This document shows, piece after piece, positions 27,617 to 36,760 of a DNA stretch of 64,000 nucleotides (positions are counted from its first letter, which is position 1; every line of letters starts with the position of its first letter). The translations under genes were made by a program, and so were the position numbers. The stretch comes from an uncultured SAR116 cluster alpha proteobacterium (GTDB lineage: Bacteria > Pseudomonadota > Alphaproteobacteria > Puniceispirillales > Puniceispirillaceae), in the NCBI GenBank assembly GCA_902632595.1, contig CACPDC010000004.1, positions 1 to 64,000 on the forward strand. The letters are read 5' to 3'. The notes beneath the pieces were generated by a model. It was not told the origin of the DNA and searched no databases. It was given only the letters and a program-made list of their open reading frames with translations.

Positions 27617-28528
27617 TTAGCTGCCCATATTTTTTTTTGTCTTGAACAATGACAGGTTTAATACAAATCCTTTGGGGAAAAACAGTATAATAAAAAAGAT
27701 TAAGCCATAAGCGATTAGTATTTGCCATTTTGAGGGGATAAGAAGAATACTAAAAGCTTGCAAAAGACTTAAAAAAACGGCTGCCATTGCTGCCCCAAAA
27801 ACGTTTCCAATGCCAGCGATAATTGTAGCTATGACTGCAAAAACCAAAAGTTGTAATAAAGGGGTTGAAGGGAAAATTGCAGCTTTAGTGCCAAAAAGGT
27901 ACATACCCCAGAAAAGTAGAAATGACGAAATTGAAATTGAATATAAATATATATGCTCTTTTTTTATACCGTACATTTCAGCTAATTCTGGGTTATCAGA
28001 CACCGCAGTCATTGAGTACCCTAATTTTGTTTTTTTCATTATAAAATATAACACTGACATGATTATAATTGACGAAATCAAAGCAAATAAATCCCAATTA
28101 GTTATTACGATACCGTAAAAGATATTTATTTTAGAATTCAAACTAGGATATAGAGTTTTCGGTGTTGTTCCAAATATTAGTTCTGCGAAAAAAACAAAAA
28201 ATTGTGCAATTACAATTGAAAAAATAAAAAATGTCAGGGGTGGTGATTTTCGTTCGCGCAATACACCAAAACCATATTTTTCCAAACAGCACCCTGCGAG
28301 AACAGTGACAAATATTGAAAAAACAATCGCCCAGAGGGGAAAAAAATCCAATATTTGAAGAAATATATAGCAACTAAAATAACCAATTACCATCAATCCA
28401 GCTTGGCCAAAATTCCAAACTTGATTAACTTTGAGAACTAATGCAAACGCTGTGGCAAAAAGCATATAGAACGAAGAAGTCGCCAGGCCTGTCCAACCAA
28501 GTTGTAATAATATATCAGAACTAAACAT
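27617..28528 (-). CDS. livH: Branched-chain-type ABC permease (LivH)
   Basis: This is a 303-residue LivH-type permease with about eight helices. Family features are LKVNQVWNFGQAGLMVIGYF near residue 30 and the conserved GIGNVFGAAMAA segment near residue 245. It follows the binding-protein gene after a 9-base-pair hairpin that probably reduces readthrough, and it abuts livM. Confidence 0.92.
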   Translation of the reverse strand: MFSSDILLQLGWTGLATSSFYMLFATAFALVLKVNQVWNFGQAGLMVIGYFSCYIFLQILDFFPLWAIVFSIFVTVLAGCCLEKYGFGVLRERKSPPLTFFIFSIVIAQFFVFFAELIFGTTPKTLYPSLNSKINIFYGIVITNWDLFALISSIIIMSVLYFIMKKTKLGYSMTAVSDNPELAEMYGIKKEHIYLYSISISSFLLFWGMYLFGTKAAIFPSTPLLQLLVFAVIATIIAGIGNVFGAAMAAVFLSLLQAFSILLIPSKWQILIAYGLIFFIILFFPKGFVLNLSLFKTKKNMGS

Positions 28529-28543
28529 AAAAACACTTTAAAA

Positions 28544-28571
28544 TGGTGACCCCATATAAATAGGGTCACCA
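28544..28571 (-). promoter_or_regulatory. Hairpin between livK and livH
   Basis: TGGTGACCC (28544-28552) pairs with GGGTCACCA (28563-28571): nine base pairs around a 10-base loop. It lies directly after the binding-protein stop. No long T run follows on the minus strand, so it is probably an attenuating or mRNA-stabilising hairpin that sets a high binding-protein ratio. Confidence 0.65.
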
Positions 28572-28578
28572 CAGTAAG

Positions 28579-29730
28579 TTAATCAGATTTACCTATTAGG
28601 GTAAATTTGCCATTTTTTACCTGCCAATAATAAACTGGTTTATCTACAGTATGATCATCGCTAAAAGTAACAGCATTTGTTAAAGGTAAGTCGAACGTTT
28701 TTATTTCTAAAAGGGCCTGCCTTAAGTTAGTACCATTGATTTCTTTGCCCTCATCAATAAGTTTACCAAATAATTCCGCAATTATGTAGGGGGCGTCATG
28801 AAAATATTGAGTGTAGGGTAAACCTATTGGCTCTCTATTTTCTTCGGCTTGCCATCTATCAAGGTAACCTTGCAGGTTATCGTTATCTTCGACGCTTGGC
28901 GCAAGTGCCGTAACAATAATTCCTTCGGCACCTTCTCCAAGCTCTTCTATCATTTTTGGATTGAAAGCAGTTTGATAACTGGTAACCTGTACATCTAACC
29001 CCAACTGCCTCATTTGAGAAACTATGGCTGTAAAATCTCTTATAACGCTATGGATATGCACGATATCCGGCTTAGCTGCTTTTACTTTTAAAACAAGGCC
29101 TGTAAAATCTGAACGCTCTTGTTCGTATGACTCAAAGAGAACGACATCTCCTCCATCTCGCTTAAAAGCTTCGCTAAATACTTTGGCTCCATCTATTCCA
29201 GTTTCGTGATTAACAAACAATACAGCAGCTCTTTTCTTGCCATGCTTTTGGATAAGATATGTAGGTAATTTGTTCATATCAACGTCGGCGAGTGGAAATG
29301 TTGTATAAACATAGTCGCCCAATTCTTTAATTACTGGCGCGTTTGCCCCAACACTAAACATTAGTGTTTCAGTTCTGTTGGCTATAGGTGCAACTGCTTT
29401 AACAACATTACTAAAGGCCGTAATGAATACAGGAACTTTTTCAACTTCTACCAATCTATTGATAGCATTAATGCCAACTTCCGGTTTAGCCTGGTGGTCG
29501 AGGATAATAGCCTCTAATTTTCTGCCTCTCACCCCTCCAGCTGCATTAATATCTTCAACAGCCCATGTTACCGCCTGGGCCTGATCTTTTCCAAAGATAG
29601 CAGCTGGTCCTGTAAGAGGGTCTGCCATTCCAAATTTGAGAGTTTCTTCAGCATGAACAATTTTCGGAATGAATAATCCAAAAATTAAAATAAATACAGA
29701 AAAAACAGAGAGTTTTTTGAAATTTACCAT
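28579..29730 (-). CDS. livK: Branched-chain-type ABC substrate-binding protein (LivK-like)
   Basis: This is a 383-residue periplasmic receptor. The signal peptide covers about 27 residues (IPKIVHAEE). The mature sequence matches peripla_BP_6 (Leu/Ile/Val-type) proteins: LKFGMADPLTGPAAIFGKDQ, then AVEDINAAGGVRGRKLE. It is the first gene of livKHMGF. Substrate unknown; amides, amino acids or aromatic acids are all possible in this family. It diverges from the triple-RidA gene across a 171-base promoter region. Confidence 0.92.
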   Translation of the reverse strand: MVNFKKLSVFSVFILIFGLFIPKIVHAEETLKFGMADPLTGPAAIFGKDQAQAVTWAVEDINAAGGVRGRKLEAIILDHQAKPEVGINAINRLVEVEKVPVFITAFSNVVKAVAPIANRTETLMFSVGANAPVIKELGDYVYTTFPLADVDMNKLPTYLIQKHGKKRAAVLFVNHETGIDGAKVFSEAFKRDGGDVVLFESYEQERSDFTGLVLKVKAAKPDIVHIHSVIRDFTAIVSQMRQLGLDVQVTSYQTAFNPKMIEELGEGAEGIIVTALAPSVEDNDNLQGYLDRWQAEENREPIGLPYTQYFHDAPYIIAELFGKLIDEGKEINGTNLRQALLEIKTFDLPLTNAVTFSDDHTVDKPVYYWQVKNGKFTLIGKSD

Positions 29731-29901
29731 GTTTTACTCCAATATATTTAACAATATGTCTGAATACTTTATGCTGTATTTTAAATAGTTAATACCTAGC
29801 ATATTAAATCTTGTTCCAAAAAACGTCTTTTAACAAGTAGAAATATCTATTAACGTAAACGAAACATTTTGGTATTCGAAAAACATTAGAAGGAAATTCA
29901 A

Positions 29902-31281
29902 ATGGTCGCTAAGAAAAATTTTTATTCTAAAATTTATAAAAATAAATTTACAGGATACCCAAATGGCGTAATTGCCGATGGATTAGTTTTTTTAAGCGGT
30001 ATTTTTGGAAATGATCAAGATGATTCCGATAAAAACTTTGATAAAATACCACTACTTGGACGTGATAAAAAACAGGGTTATTTTGTTGCCGATGAAAGAG
30101 AAGCATCAGTGGCGCTGGATTCCTGGTCGGTCCATTATAAGATAAATGAACTTTTAAAGGAAATAGGAACTGATGAAAATCAGATATTACGACAGCACAT
30201 ATGGCAGACAGATAAAAGATATTTCCCCGTTTATGAAAATATTAGGCAAAAACTTCAATCATCTCCTGCACCGAGCAGCGGACTTGGTATATCTTCTTTT
30301 CACGAAATAACTGATTTCACTATTGGTATTGATCTAATAGCAGTTATTCCCAATAGTAACAATGCTCTTCCAGAGAGAGAAGTGCTAGTGGACGTATATA
30401 ATAAGGTATTACCTTCTGCCTCTTTTTATGCGCAAGCGGTTACCTCGGGTTCATTGCTATTTACAGCTGGACATATTGCAATAAAAACGTCTGAGAAGGG
30501 TAAACCTCTGGTATCAGGCTTCGATGATATCCCAAAGGAAGGTCGTTTTTTAGCCACGGGAAGAAGTCATCCAGATAGCAGAGACGGTCCAATTATTGCA
30601 CAAACTTGGTATGTTTATAAAGAATTAGAGAGAACTTTAAATGACCATGGGATGGGCCTCGAAGATTCCATAAATATTACCGTATTTTTGGCCGATACAA
30701 GAGATGTTTCCGCTTTTCACAGGGTGCATTCTCATTTCTTCAATGATATTTTGCCAGCTTTGACAATTGTCGGCTTTGATGAGGTCGGTCATAGGGGATG
30801 TTTGATTGAAATTGAAATTACAGCTGTGAGCAAGCAAACAGAACTTGAAAAAAAACCGAATGGTTATCCAAAAAAAGCACCTCTTAAAGCTTCAGAAAGT
30901 TTTCAAATTGGAAATTTTGTATTTTGTTCAGGAGTTTTTGATCTTTCACAATCAGTTGAGGATAAAAAGAAAACTAAAATACAAATAAGTTTAGATAATT
31001 TTGTAGCGCAATTCCCAGAAAAGAATAAATTGACACGCCAAATAATTAATTCAATGGCTCAACTAAGCGACGCCCTGTACAACTCTGGATCGAGCTTAGA
31101 TAACCTTTTAAAAGTCACGATATATCTTAAGCACGAGGAAGATTTTAAGGTGTTCGACGCAATTTTTAAAACACTTGTTGAAGACAAAAATTTGCCTGCC
31201 ATTGAAGCAATAGTCGTGCCTAATCCTGGACCAAGAACAAGTAGTCTCTTCCAAATAGAAGCTATCGGTCTAATTAATTAA
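29902..31281 (+). CDS. Single-chain protein with three RidA/YjgF-like domains
   Basis: This 459-residue protein is built of three RidA-fold repeats: about residues 18-148, 170-310 and 325-457. Each has the pattern FLSGIFG / LFTAGHIAI / VFCSGVFDL at its start. The arginine that binds the carboxylate of imine intermediates appears as Arg298 in domain 2 (GHRGCLIEIE) and Arg445 in domain 3 (GPRTSSLFQIEA). Domain 1 has no Arg at this place. RidA proteins are normally homotrimers of about 130 residues with sites at the interfaces, so one chain could form a pseudo-trimer. AGAAGGAAATTC precedes the ATG. Divergent from the Liv transporter, it may act in catabolism of the transported amine or amino acid (inference). 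Confidence 0.82.
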   Translation: MVAKKNFYSKIYKNKFTGYPNGVIADGLVFLSGIFGNDQDDSDKNFDKIPLLGRDKKQGYFVADEREASVALDSWSVHYKINELLKEIGTDENQILRQHIWQTDKRYFPVYENIRQKLQSSPAPSSGLGISSFHEITDFTIGIDLIAVIPNSNNALPEREVLVDVYNKVLPSASFYAQAVTSGSLLFTAGHIAIKTSEKGKPLVSGFDDIPKEGRFLATGRSHPDSRDGPIIAQTWYVYKELERTLNDHGMGLEDSINITVFLADTRDVSAFHRVHSHFFNDILPALTIVGFDEVGHRGCLIEIEITAVSKQTELEKKPNGYPKKAPLKASESFQIGNFVFCSGVFDLSQSVEDKKKTKIQISLDNFVAQFPEKNKLTRQIINSMAQLSDALYNSGSSLDNLLKVTIYLKHEEDFKVFDAIFKTLVEDKNLPAIEAIVVPNPGPRTSSLFQIEAIGLIN

Positions 31282-31368
31282 ATGGCTTAGACCCAAAGGC
31301 AAACATATAATTTAATATTCAGAAAATTTTAATGATTAAAACAATTGCGGTTTTTATGATGTTGTACA

Positions 31369-31695
31369 TTATAGATTATCTAGCCCTGTGCACTCTTTAC
31401 TTCTCATAATATTCAACAAATGAACTTTCCTAGTGTCTGCTGCCTGTATTGCTTCATTACTATTCATGTATGTACCTACCACTGCGGGCCAGAAAACAAG
31501 AGCCCTTGCTGTATTTCCACCTGTGATGCCTTTCTCTTCCTTAGCATCTTCCTTTAACATTTCTGCTTCAGCATAAGCGTTCTTTAACTGGCCACAATTT
31601 AACTCTTCGTCACCCGGCATTACTGTTTCAATGACTGTCGGTTTGGCACAAGAAACCAGAAAAATAAGCGGAATTAAAAAAGAGAATTTGTACAT
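31369..31695 (-). CDS. Small lipoprotein, unknown
   Basis: This is a 108-residue protein. The start at the ATG at 31695, preceded by GGGGG, places a perfect lipoprotein signal at the N-terminus: MYKFSFLIPLIFLVSCAKP, lipobox LVSC with Cys17. The frame extends to 31797, but that reading has no signal sequence at its start. The mature part is helical with a Gly/Ala region (GGNTARALVFWPAVVGTYMN) that could form a glycine-rich hairpin. Probably anchored in the outer membrane. Family not recognised. Confidence 0.72.
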   Translation of the reverse strand: MYKFSFLIPLIFLVSCAKPTVIETVMPGDEELNCGQLKNAYAEAEMLKEDAKEEKGITGGNTARALVFWPAVVGTYMNSNEAIQAADTRKVHLLNIMRSKECTGLDNL

Positions 31696-31842
31696 CAATA
31701 CCCCCAAGGTTACTTTATATAAATCGAAGAACCAACATAATAGTCTTGTTGTTTTCCTTACCTTCATCCTGCCACATTCAACCCAATTTTTGAACATGGT
31801 TTTCTATTAGCTTTTAAAATGAACCAGATAGGAGATTAAATA

Positions 31843-31950
31843 ATGAAAACATTTGGCATCATCTACTTTTTACTATTCGCATTTATACTGCTTGAATATG
31901 TCTTCTTTTACACAGCATTAAACTCATCACTTATGCCTCCCCCATTTTAA
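31843..31950 (+). CDS. 35-residue single-span membrane peptide
   Basis: ATG at 31843 is preceded by GGAGATTAAATA. The 35-residue product is hydrophobic from residue 4 to 27 (GIIYFLLFAFILLEYVFFYT) and ends in PPPF. The good ribosome binding site and membrane-like composition support it as a real small gene, but I know no homologue. It is next to a decayed reading frame. Confidence 0.5.
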   Translation: MKTFGIIYFLLFAFILLEYVFFYTALNSSLMPPPF

Positions 31951-31965
31951 TAGGAGTTAATCACG

Positions 31966-32170
31966 ATAGTTACTTTTGTAATCTTTTGTGCAATGTCGTT
32001 AAGTCCCGATGGGTCTAAAAATATGCACTATTGCTGAGCATGACTAGGGACTTTATTACACAGTGGATGATTACTATGATGGGGCAAGAGTCATGGTTGA
32101 TGATATGAAAAGAATTTTAAATGTTGAAGCAAAATACAGTTATAAATGTAAACATGAGGTCGGTATTTGA
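31966..32170 (+). pseudogene. Probable decayed small-protein gene
   Basis: Two frames join into a plausible protein if one frameshift and one stop are corrected. The first, from 31966, reads VTFVIFCAMSLSPDGSKNMHYC. The second continues EHD-stop-GLYYTVDDYYDGARVMVDDMKRILN and ends at TGA 32168-32170. AGGAG sits at 31952-31956, but the expected start codon is ATA. The combination of ribosome site, hydrophobic start and compact acidic second half suggests a recently inactivated gene. It could also be unrelated noise. Confidence 0.42.
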
Positions 32171-32262
32171 TATTAACAACTACAAAAAAAATTTGTGCTT
32201 TATGGAAACACTGAAATTTTTTTGTCTGTAAAATAACTGTAATTATAAATTTTTAAATGTTA

Positions 32263-32352
32263 TGGCGGAGGGACGGGGATTCGAACCCCGGAGGGGCGTT
32301 AACCCCAACACGCTTTCCAGGCGTGCGCCTTAAACCACTCGGCCATCCCTCC
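32263..32352 (-). tRNA. tRNA-Ser (anticodon GGA)
   Basis: The minus strand reads GGAGGGA at the 5' end, pairing with TCCCTCC before a genomically encoded GCCA. The T loop has GGTTCGAATCC. The anticodon stem-loop is CACGC-CTGGAAA-GCGTG, so the anticodon is GGA. A long variable arm, GTTGGGGTTAACGCCCCT, fits a class II serine tRNA. Length 90 bases. Confidence 0.96.
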
Positions 32353-32552
32353 ATTTTCTTTATCGCAAAAGCTAGCTTTTTAGGTTACCATATTTAGCGT
32401 ACTAGCGCGATAAGTATATGTGTTTTAAAATCTAGTTTTACTATAAAAATCTCCAAATTAATTAATAACTCAATTTTAGTAAACTTACTTTTTACTAATT
32501 TAAAAACCTTATTTTTGTTGCATACAACGAGTTAATTGAACAGTATACCAGT

Positions 32553-32921
32553 ATGATAAGATTGATTTTAACTATTTTATATATATCGTTTTTCTTACTA
32601 TCTTTCTGGTATTTTATAACAGACCATCTTCAACAAAAAGCAAGTGCGACTTTATTGGGCCAAATATGGTTTAATAATTCTCCCACTTCTCTTCAATTAG
32701 CAGAAGTTGTAATAGATAGATATATTGATCCATGCAGTCTTATGAGTTTCTTGGGATGCCCATCTTTCTTATGGCATCCTACAATATCCAGTATACTTCA
32801 ACTGCCAGCATCAATATTTTTTCTCATCTTGGCAGTTTTAATTCTCTTGTTAAATCAATGGTTGCCGCACAGACGTGCAAGAAAATCAAGTTATAATCTA
32901 TGGCGTGACGGAAGTCGTTAA
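32553..32921 (+). CDS. Small membrane protein with two helices, unknown
   Basis: This 122-residue protein has an N-terminal helix (residues 3-24), a periplasmic-like loop with two cysteines ([14 protein letters not shown]) and a second helix near residues 80-100 before a basic tail (RRARKSS). No family is recognised. It overlaps the convergent lepA stop by four bases. No clear ribosome binding site is visible, so the start is uncertain. Confidence 0.6.
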   Translation: MIRLILTILYISFFLLSFWYFITDHLQQKASATLLGQIWFNNSPTSLQLAEVVIDRYIDPCSLMSFLGCPSFLWHPTISSILQLPASIFFLILAVLILLLNQWLPHRRARKSSYNLWRDGSR

Positions 32922-34720
32922 TTATCCCCCATCTTAAGTGCTTCAAAAAATGCATTCTGGGGAATATCGACTTTTCCGAACTGACGCATACGCTTTTTAC
33001 CTTCTTTTTGCTTATCAAGCAATTTGCGTTTTCGTGAAACATCACCACCATAGCATTTTGCTGTAACATCTTTTCTAAGCGCAGCTATCGTTTCGCGAGC
33101 TATCACCTTACCACCTATAGCTGCTTGCAGAGCTACTTTATACATCTGACGTGGTATAAGATCTTTGAGTCTTAGACAAATTGCTCTGCCTCGAACCTCA
33201 GCTTGATCGCGATGAACAATCATCGATAATGCATCAACAGGATCACCGTTTACCAGAATAGAAACCTTCACTAAGTCACCCTCTTTATAGCCTGCGATCT
33301 GATAATCAAAACTTGCATATCCTTTGGTAATAGATTTCAACCTATCATAAAAATCGAAAACGACCTCATTGAGTGGAAGCTTATAAACAACCATTGCTCT
33401 CGTACCAGTATAGGTTAGATCAATTTGTTCACCTCTTCTTTCGGTACATAAAGTCAAAACTTGGCCAAGATATTCATCTGGTGACATTATCGTAGCCGTA
33501 ATCCATGGCTCAGAAAGGTTATTGATTTTTGTTACTTCTGGCATATCTGCGGGATTATGAAGTTTTGCAATTTTACCGTCGGTAAGTTCAATCTCATAAA
33601 CAACAGATGGCGCTGTGGAGATTAATTCTAATCCAAACTCTCGACTTAACCTTTCCCTGATAACTTCCATATGAAGCAAACCTAAAAAACCACAACGGAA
33701 ACCAAATCCGATAGCAGCCGACGTTTCGGCCTCAAAAGAAAATGAGCTATCATTGAGACTTAACTTCTCGAGCGCTGTTCTCAGTTCTGGAAAGTCAGCG
33801 CTGTCAATCGGAAATAATCCACAAAACACAACTGGAACAGATGGCTTAAATCCAGGTAAAATTTCTACACAAGGTCTTCGTTCCTCTGTGATTGTGTCTC
33901 CAACCTTGGCATCAGAAACTGTTTTTACCCCTGCATTTATAAATCCAACTTCACCTGGCCCCAATTCGTCGATTATAGTGGGTTTTGGGCCAAAAATACC
34001 AACGCGTTCAATAGTGTGAGTTGCTCCTGTGGCAGACATCCTAATTTTCATACCTTTTTTTAATACGCCATCACGAACTCGAACCAATGTCATCACACCA
34101 AGATATGCATCATACCAGCTGTCAACAAGTAAAGCTTTTAGAGGCTCTTCCCTATTTCCCTCTGGTGGAGGTAAATCACGCACAAGTGCCTCTAACACCT
34201 CATCTATGCCAAGGCCAGTTTTTGCAGATATCGCGACTGCATCCTCTGCAGGAAGACCAACAACCTCTTCAATCTGCGCCTTTATTCGACCAGGCTCGGC
34301 TGAGGGTAAATCCATTTTATTCAGAACTACAACAATTTCATGGTCAACTTCGATTGCCTTATACACATTCGCTAGCGTCTGTGCCTCGACGCCTTGGCTT
34401 GCATCCACAACAAGTAATGATCCTTCACAGGCTGCCAGTGACCGTGAGACCTCATAACCAAAATCAACGTGTCCTGGTGTATCCATTAAATTGAGTTGAT
34501 ACTCATTTCCATTTTTTGCCTTGTAAGAAAGACGAACTGTTTGAGCTTTTATAGTGATGCCTCTCTCTCTTTCGATGTCCATATTATCTAATACCTGTTC
34601 AGACATCTCACGCTCAGTTAGGCCACCACAGTATTGTATCAACCTATCTGCTAAAGTCGATTTTCCATGGTCTATATGGGCTACAATAGAAAAATTACGT
34701 ATATGAGAAATTAGACTCAT
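32918..34720 (-). CDS. lepA: Elongation factor 4 (LepA)
   Basis: This 600-residue translational GTPase back-translocates stalled ribosomes. G motifs are [10 protein letters not shown] near residue 14, DTPGHVDF near 80 and NKMD near 135. The LepA-specific C-terminal domain includes the [19 protein letters not shown] segment near 570-590. Length equals the usual 595-600. It is monocistronic, opposite to leuA. The ATG is at 34720 with GGAG rather far upstream. Confidence 0.97.
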   Translation of the reverse strand: MSLISHIRNFSIVAHIDHGKSTLADRLIQYCGGLTEREMSEQVLDNMDIERERGITIKAQTVRLSYKAKNGNEYQLNLMDTPGHVDFGYEVSRSLAACEGSLLVVDASQGVEAQTLANVYKAIEVDHEIVVVLNKMDLPSAEPGRIKAQIEEVVGLPAEDAVAISAKTGLGIDEVLEALVRDLPPPEGNREEPLKALLVDSWYDAYLGVMTLVRVRDGVLKKGMKIRMSATGATHTIERVGIFGPKPTIIDELGPGEVGFINAGVKTVSDAKVGDTITEERRPCVEILPGFKPSVPVVFCGLFPIDSADFPELRTALEKLSLNDSSFSFEAETSAAIGFGFRCGFLGLLHMEVIRERLSREFGLELISTAPSVVYEIELTDGKIAKLHNPADMPEVTKINNLSEPWITATIMSPDEYLGQVLTLCTERRGEQIDLTYTGTRAMVVYKLPLNEVVFDFYDRLKSITKGYASFDYQIAGYKEGDLVKVSILVNGDPVDALSMIVHRDQAEVRGRAICLRLKDLIPRQMYKVALQAAIGGKVIARETIAALRKDVTAKCYGGDVSRKRKLLDKQKEGKKRMRQFGKVDIPQNAFFEALKMGDN

Positions 34721-35016
34721 TTTTTAAGTTATTCTCCAAGTATATCGTTTATTCAGCAAACTAGAAACACACAGAAAGTTTACTTTGTAAATTTGTGAGC
34801 TCACATCAACAAATGCAAGCCCCTCCATTATTTTCTTTCATTATCTGATAATCACGTGACGCAAACTTAATAAAATTAAGTAAAACCATGTTTGTTAGTG
34901 ATAATTTAGACGAAAAAATATAAATCTTGCAAAAAATTATGATGAATCTTGACCGATAAATTTGGCATGGTAAAAGATGAACAATAAATATTATTTTAAT
35001 TAGACTGGTTACGATT

Positions 35017-36693
35017 ATGCGCTCCAAAATGCCGGTACATAAATACCAGCCCTTTCCAACAATCGATCTGGCAAATAGAAAATGGCCATCGAACGTTATT
35101 TCTGAAGCTCCAACTTGGTGTTCTGTAGACCTTCGAGACGGCAATCAATCACTCATTGAGCCGATGGACAGTAGCCGAAAAATGAAAATGTTCCAAACAC
35201 TAGTTAATATGGGCTTTAAGGAAATTGAGGTGGGGTTTCCGTCTGCGTCAGAAACCGATTTTAGATTTCTTCGCGAATTAATTGAGAATAATCACATACC
35301 TGAAGACGTAACAATTCAAGTCCTAACTCAGGCACGAGAACATCTGATAGACAAAACAGTTGAGTCTCTTGAAGGTGCAAAAAACGCTATTTTACATCTA
35401 TATAATTCAACCTCAACTTTGCAAAGGCGTGTTGTTTTCAATTCTGATAAACAGGGAGTGAAAGAAATAGCTACCGATGGTGCTAAGCTTGTCGCTGACA
35501 AGCTAGGTAATTTAAGCTCAGAAACTAACATTAGATTACAATACTCCCCCGAAAGCTTTACAGGAACTGAGCTTGAGTACGCTTTAGAAGTATGTGAGGA
35601 AGTGCTTGAAATTTGGCAAGCCTCTGAGAAAAAAAAGGTTATATTGAACCTTCCTGCTACAGTAGAAATGTCCACGCCAAATATTTATGCAGATCAAATT
35701 GAATGGATGCATCGCAATTTCAAAAATAGAAATGCCGTAATTTTATCGCTTCATCCCCATAATGACAGAGGCACAGGAGTTGCTGCAACAGAGTTCGGTT
35801 TAATGGCAGGCGCTGACCGTGTTGAAGGCACACTATTTGGCAATGGAGAGCGCACAGGAAATGTGGATATCGTTACTCTCGGACTAAATATGATGACCCA
35901 AGGAACAGATCCAAAACTTGATATATCTGATATCCAATCACTTGTAGAAGTTGCAGAATTTTGTAACCAAATTCCAGTACACCAACGTCACCCTTATGCC
36001 GGACAGCTAGTGCACACTGCTTTTTCAGGCTCTCATCAAGATGCCATCCGAAAAGGGATGGAAGCAAATAAAAAATCTAATGAAGTATTGTGGCAAGTTC
36101 CTTATTTGCCAATTGACCCAGCCGACATTGGTCGTACATATGAAGCAATTATTCGGGTAAATTCTCAATCTGGAAAAGCAGGCTCTGCATGGTTGTTAGA
36201 GACGGAACATCATGTGAGGATACCACGAGCTATGGAGATAGAATTCAGCCAATTAGTGCAGGCAGAGGCTGATAAAAGTGGAGCTGAAATAACAGCCTCC
36301 AGGATTTGGGAAATTTATAACCGAATTTATGTTAACGTAAGCAAACCATTTGAGTTAATATCATTTCAGTCGCACCCAGTTTCCCGTTCCTCAGGAACAG
36401 AGCAAGTTTCAGCAACAATAAACTACAAAGAAGAGGAATTTTCGTTCACCGAAACTGGAAATGGACCTGTTTCTGCTTTTGTAAACGGTTTCAGAAAGAC
36501 CTTTAACATATCATTCAGATTAGCTGACTTCGGACAGAATACACGTTCAAGCACTTCCCAAGCTGAAGCGGCTGCATATGTTGAGTTAAAGGTACCTAAC
36601 GACAATGGTATATCAGTATTCGGGGCTGGGATTGATACATCCATTACACAGGCCCCAATAAGAGCACTAATCTCAGCAATTAACCGAATTTAG
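35017..36693 (+). CDS. leuA: 2-isopropylmalate synthase (type 2)
   Basis: This 558-residue enzyme condenses acetyl-CoA with 2-oxoisovalerate in leucine synthesis. It has the type-2 (yeast/actinobacterial-like) layout: an N-terminus with MPVHKYQPF, then catalytic WCSVDLRDGNQSLIEPM near residue 30, SLHPHNDRGTG with the metal histidines near 245, and an allosteric C-terminal domain (about 430-558) ending ALISAINRI. Start at 35017 or at 35029 cannot be separated. No leucine leader peptide was found upstream. It is convergent with pheT. Confidence 0.95.
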   Translation: MRSKMPVHKYQPFPTIDLANRKWPSNVISEAPTWCSVDLRDGNQSLIEPMDSSRKMKMFQTLVNMGFKEIEVGFPSASETDFRFLRELIENNHIPEDVTIQVLTQAREHLIDKTVESLEGAKNAILHLYNSTSTLQRRVVFNSDKQGVKEIATDGAKLVADKLGNLSSETNIRLQYSPESFTGTELEYALEVCEEVLEIWQASEKKKVILNLPATVEMSTPNIYADQIEWMHRNFKNRNAVILSLHPHNDRGTGVAATEFGLMAGADRVEGTLFGNGERTGNVDIVTLGLNMMTQGTDPKLDISDIQSLVEVAEFCNQIPVHQRHPYAGQLVHTAFSGSHQDAIRKGMEANKKSNEVLWQVPYLPIDPADIGRTYEAIIRVNSQSGKAGSAWLLETEHHVRIPRAMEIEFSQLVQAEADKSGAEITASRIWEIYNRIYVNVSKPFELISFQSHPVSRSSGTEQVSATINYKEEEFSFTETGNGPVSAFVNGFRKTFNISFRLADFGQNTRSSTSQAEAAAYVELKVPNDNGISVFGAGIDTSITQAPIRALISAINRI

Positions 36694-36760
36694 ATGTCTT
36701 CTAAATAATTCTACTTTTGATTAATTGAATAAGTAGATATAAGAACATCGGTTCAAAATT

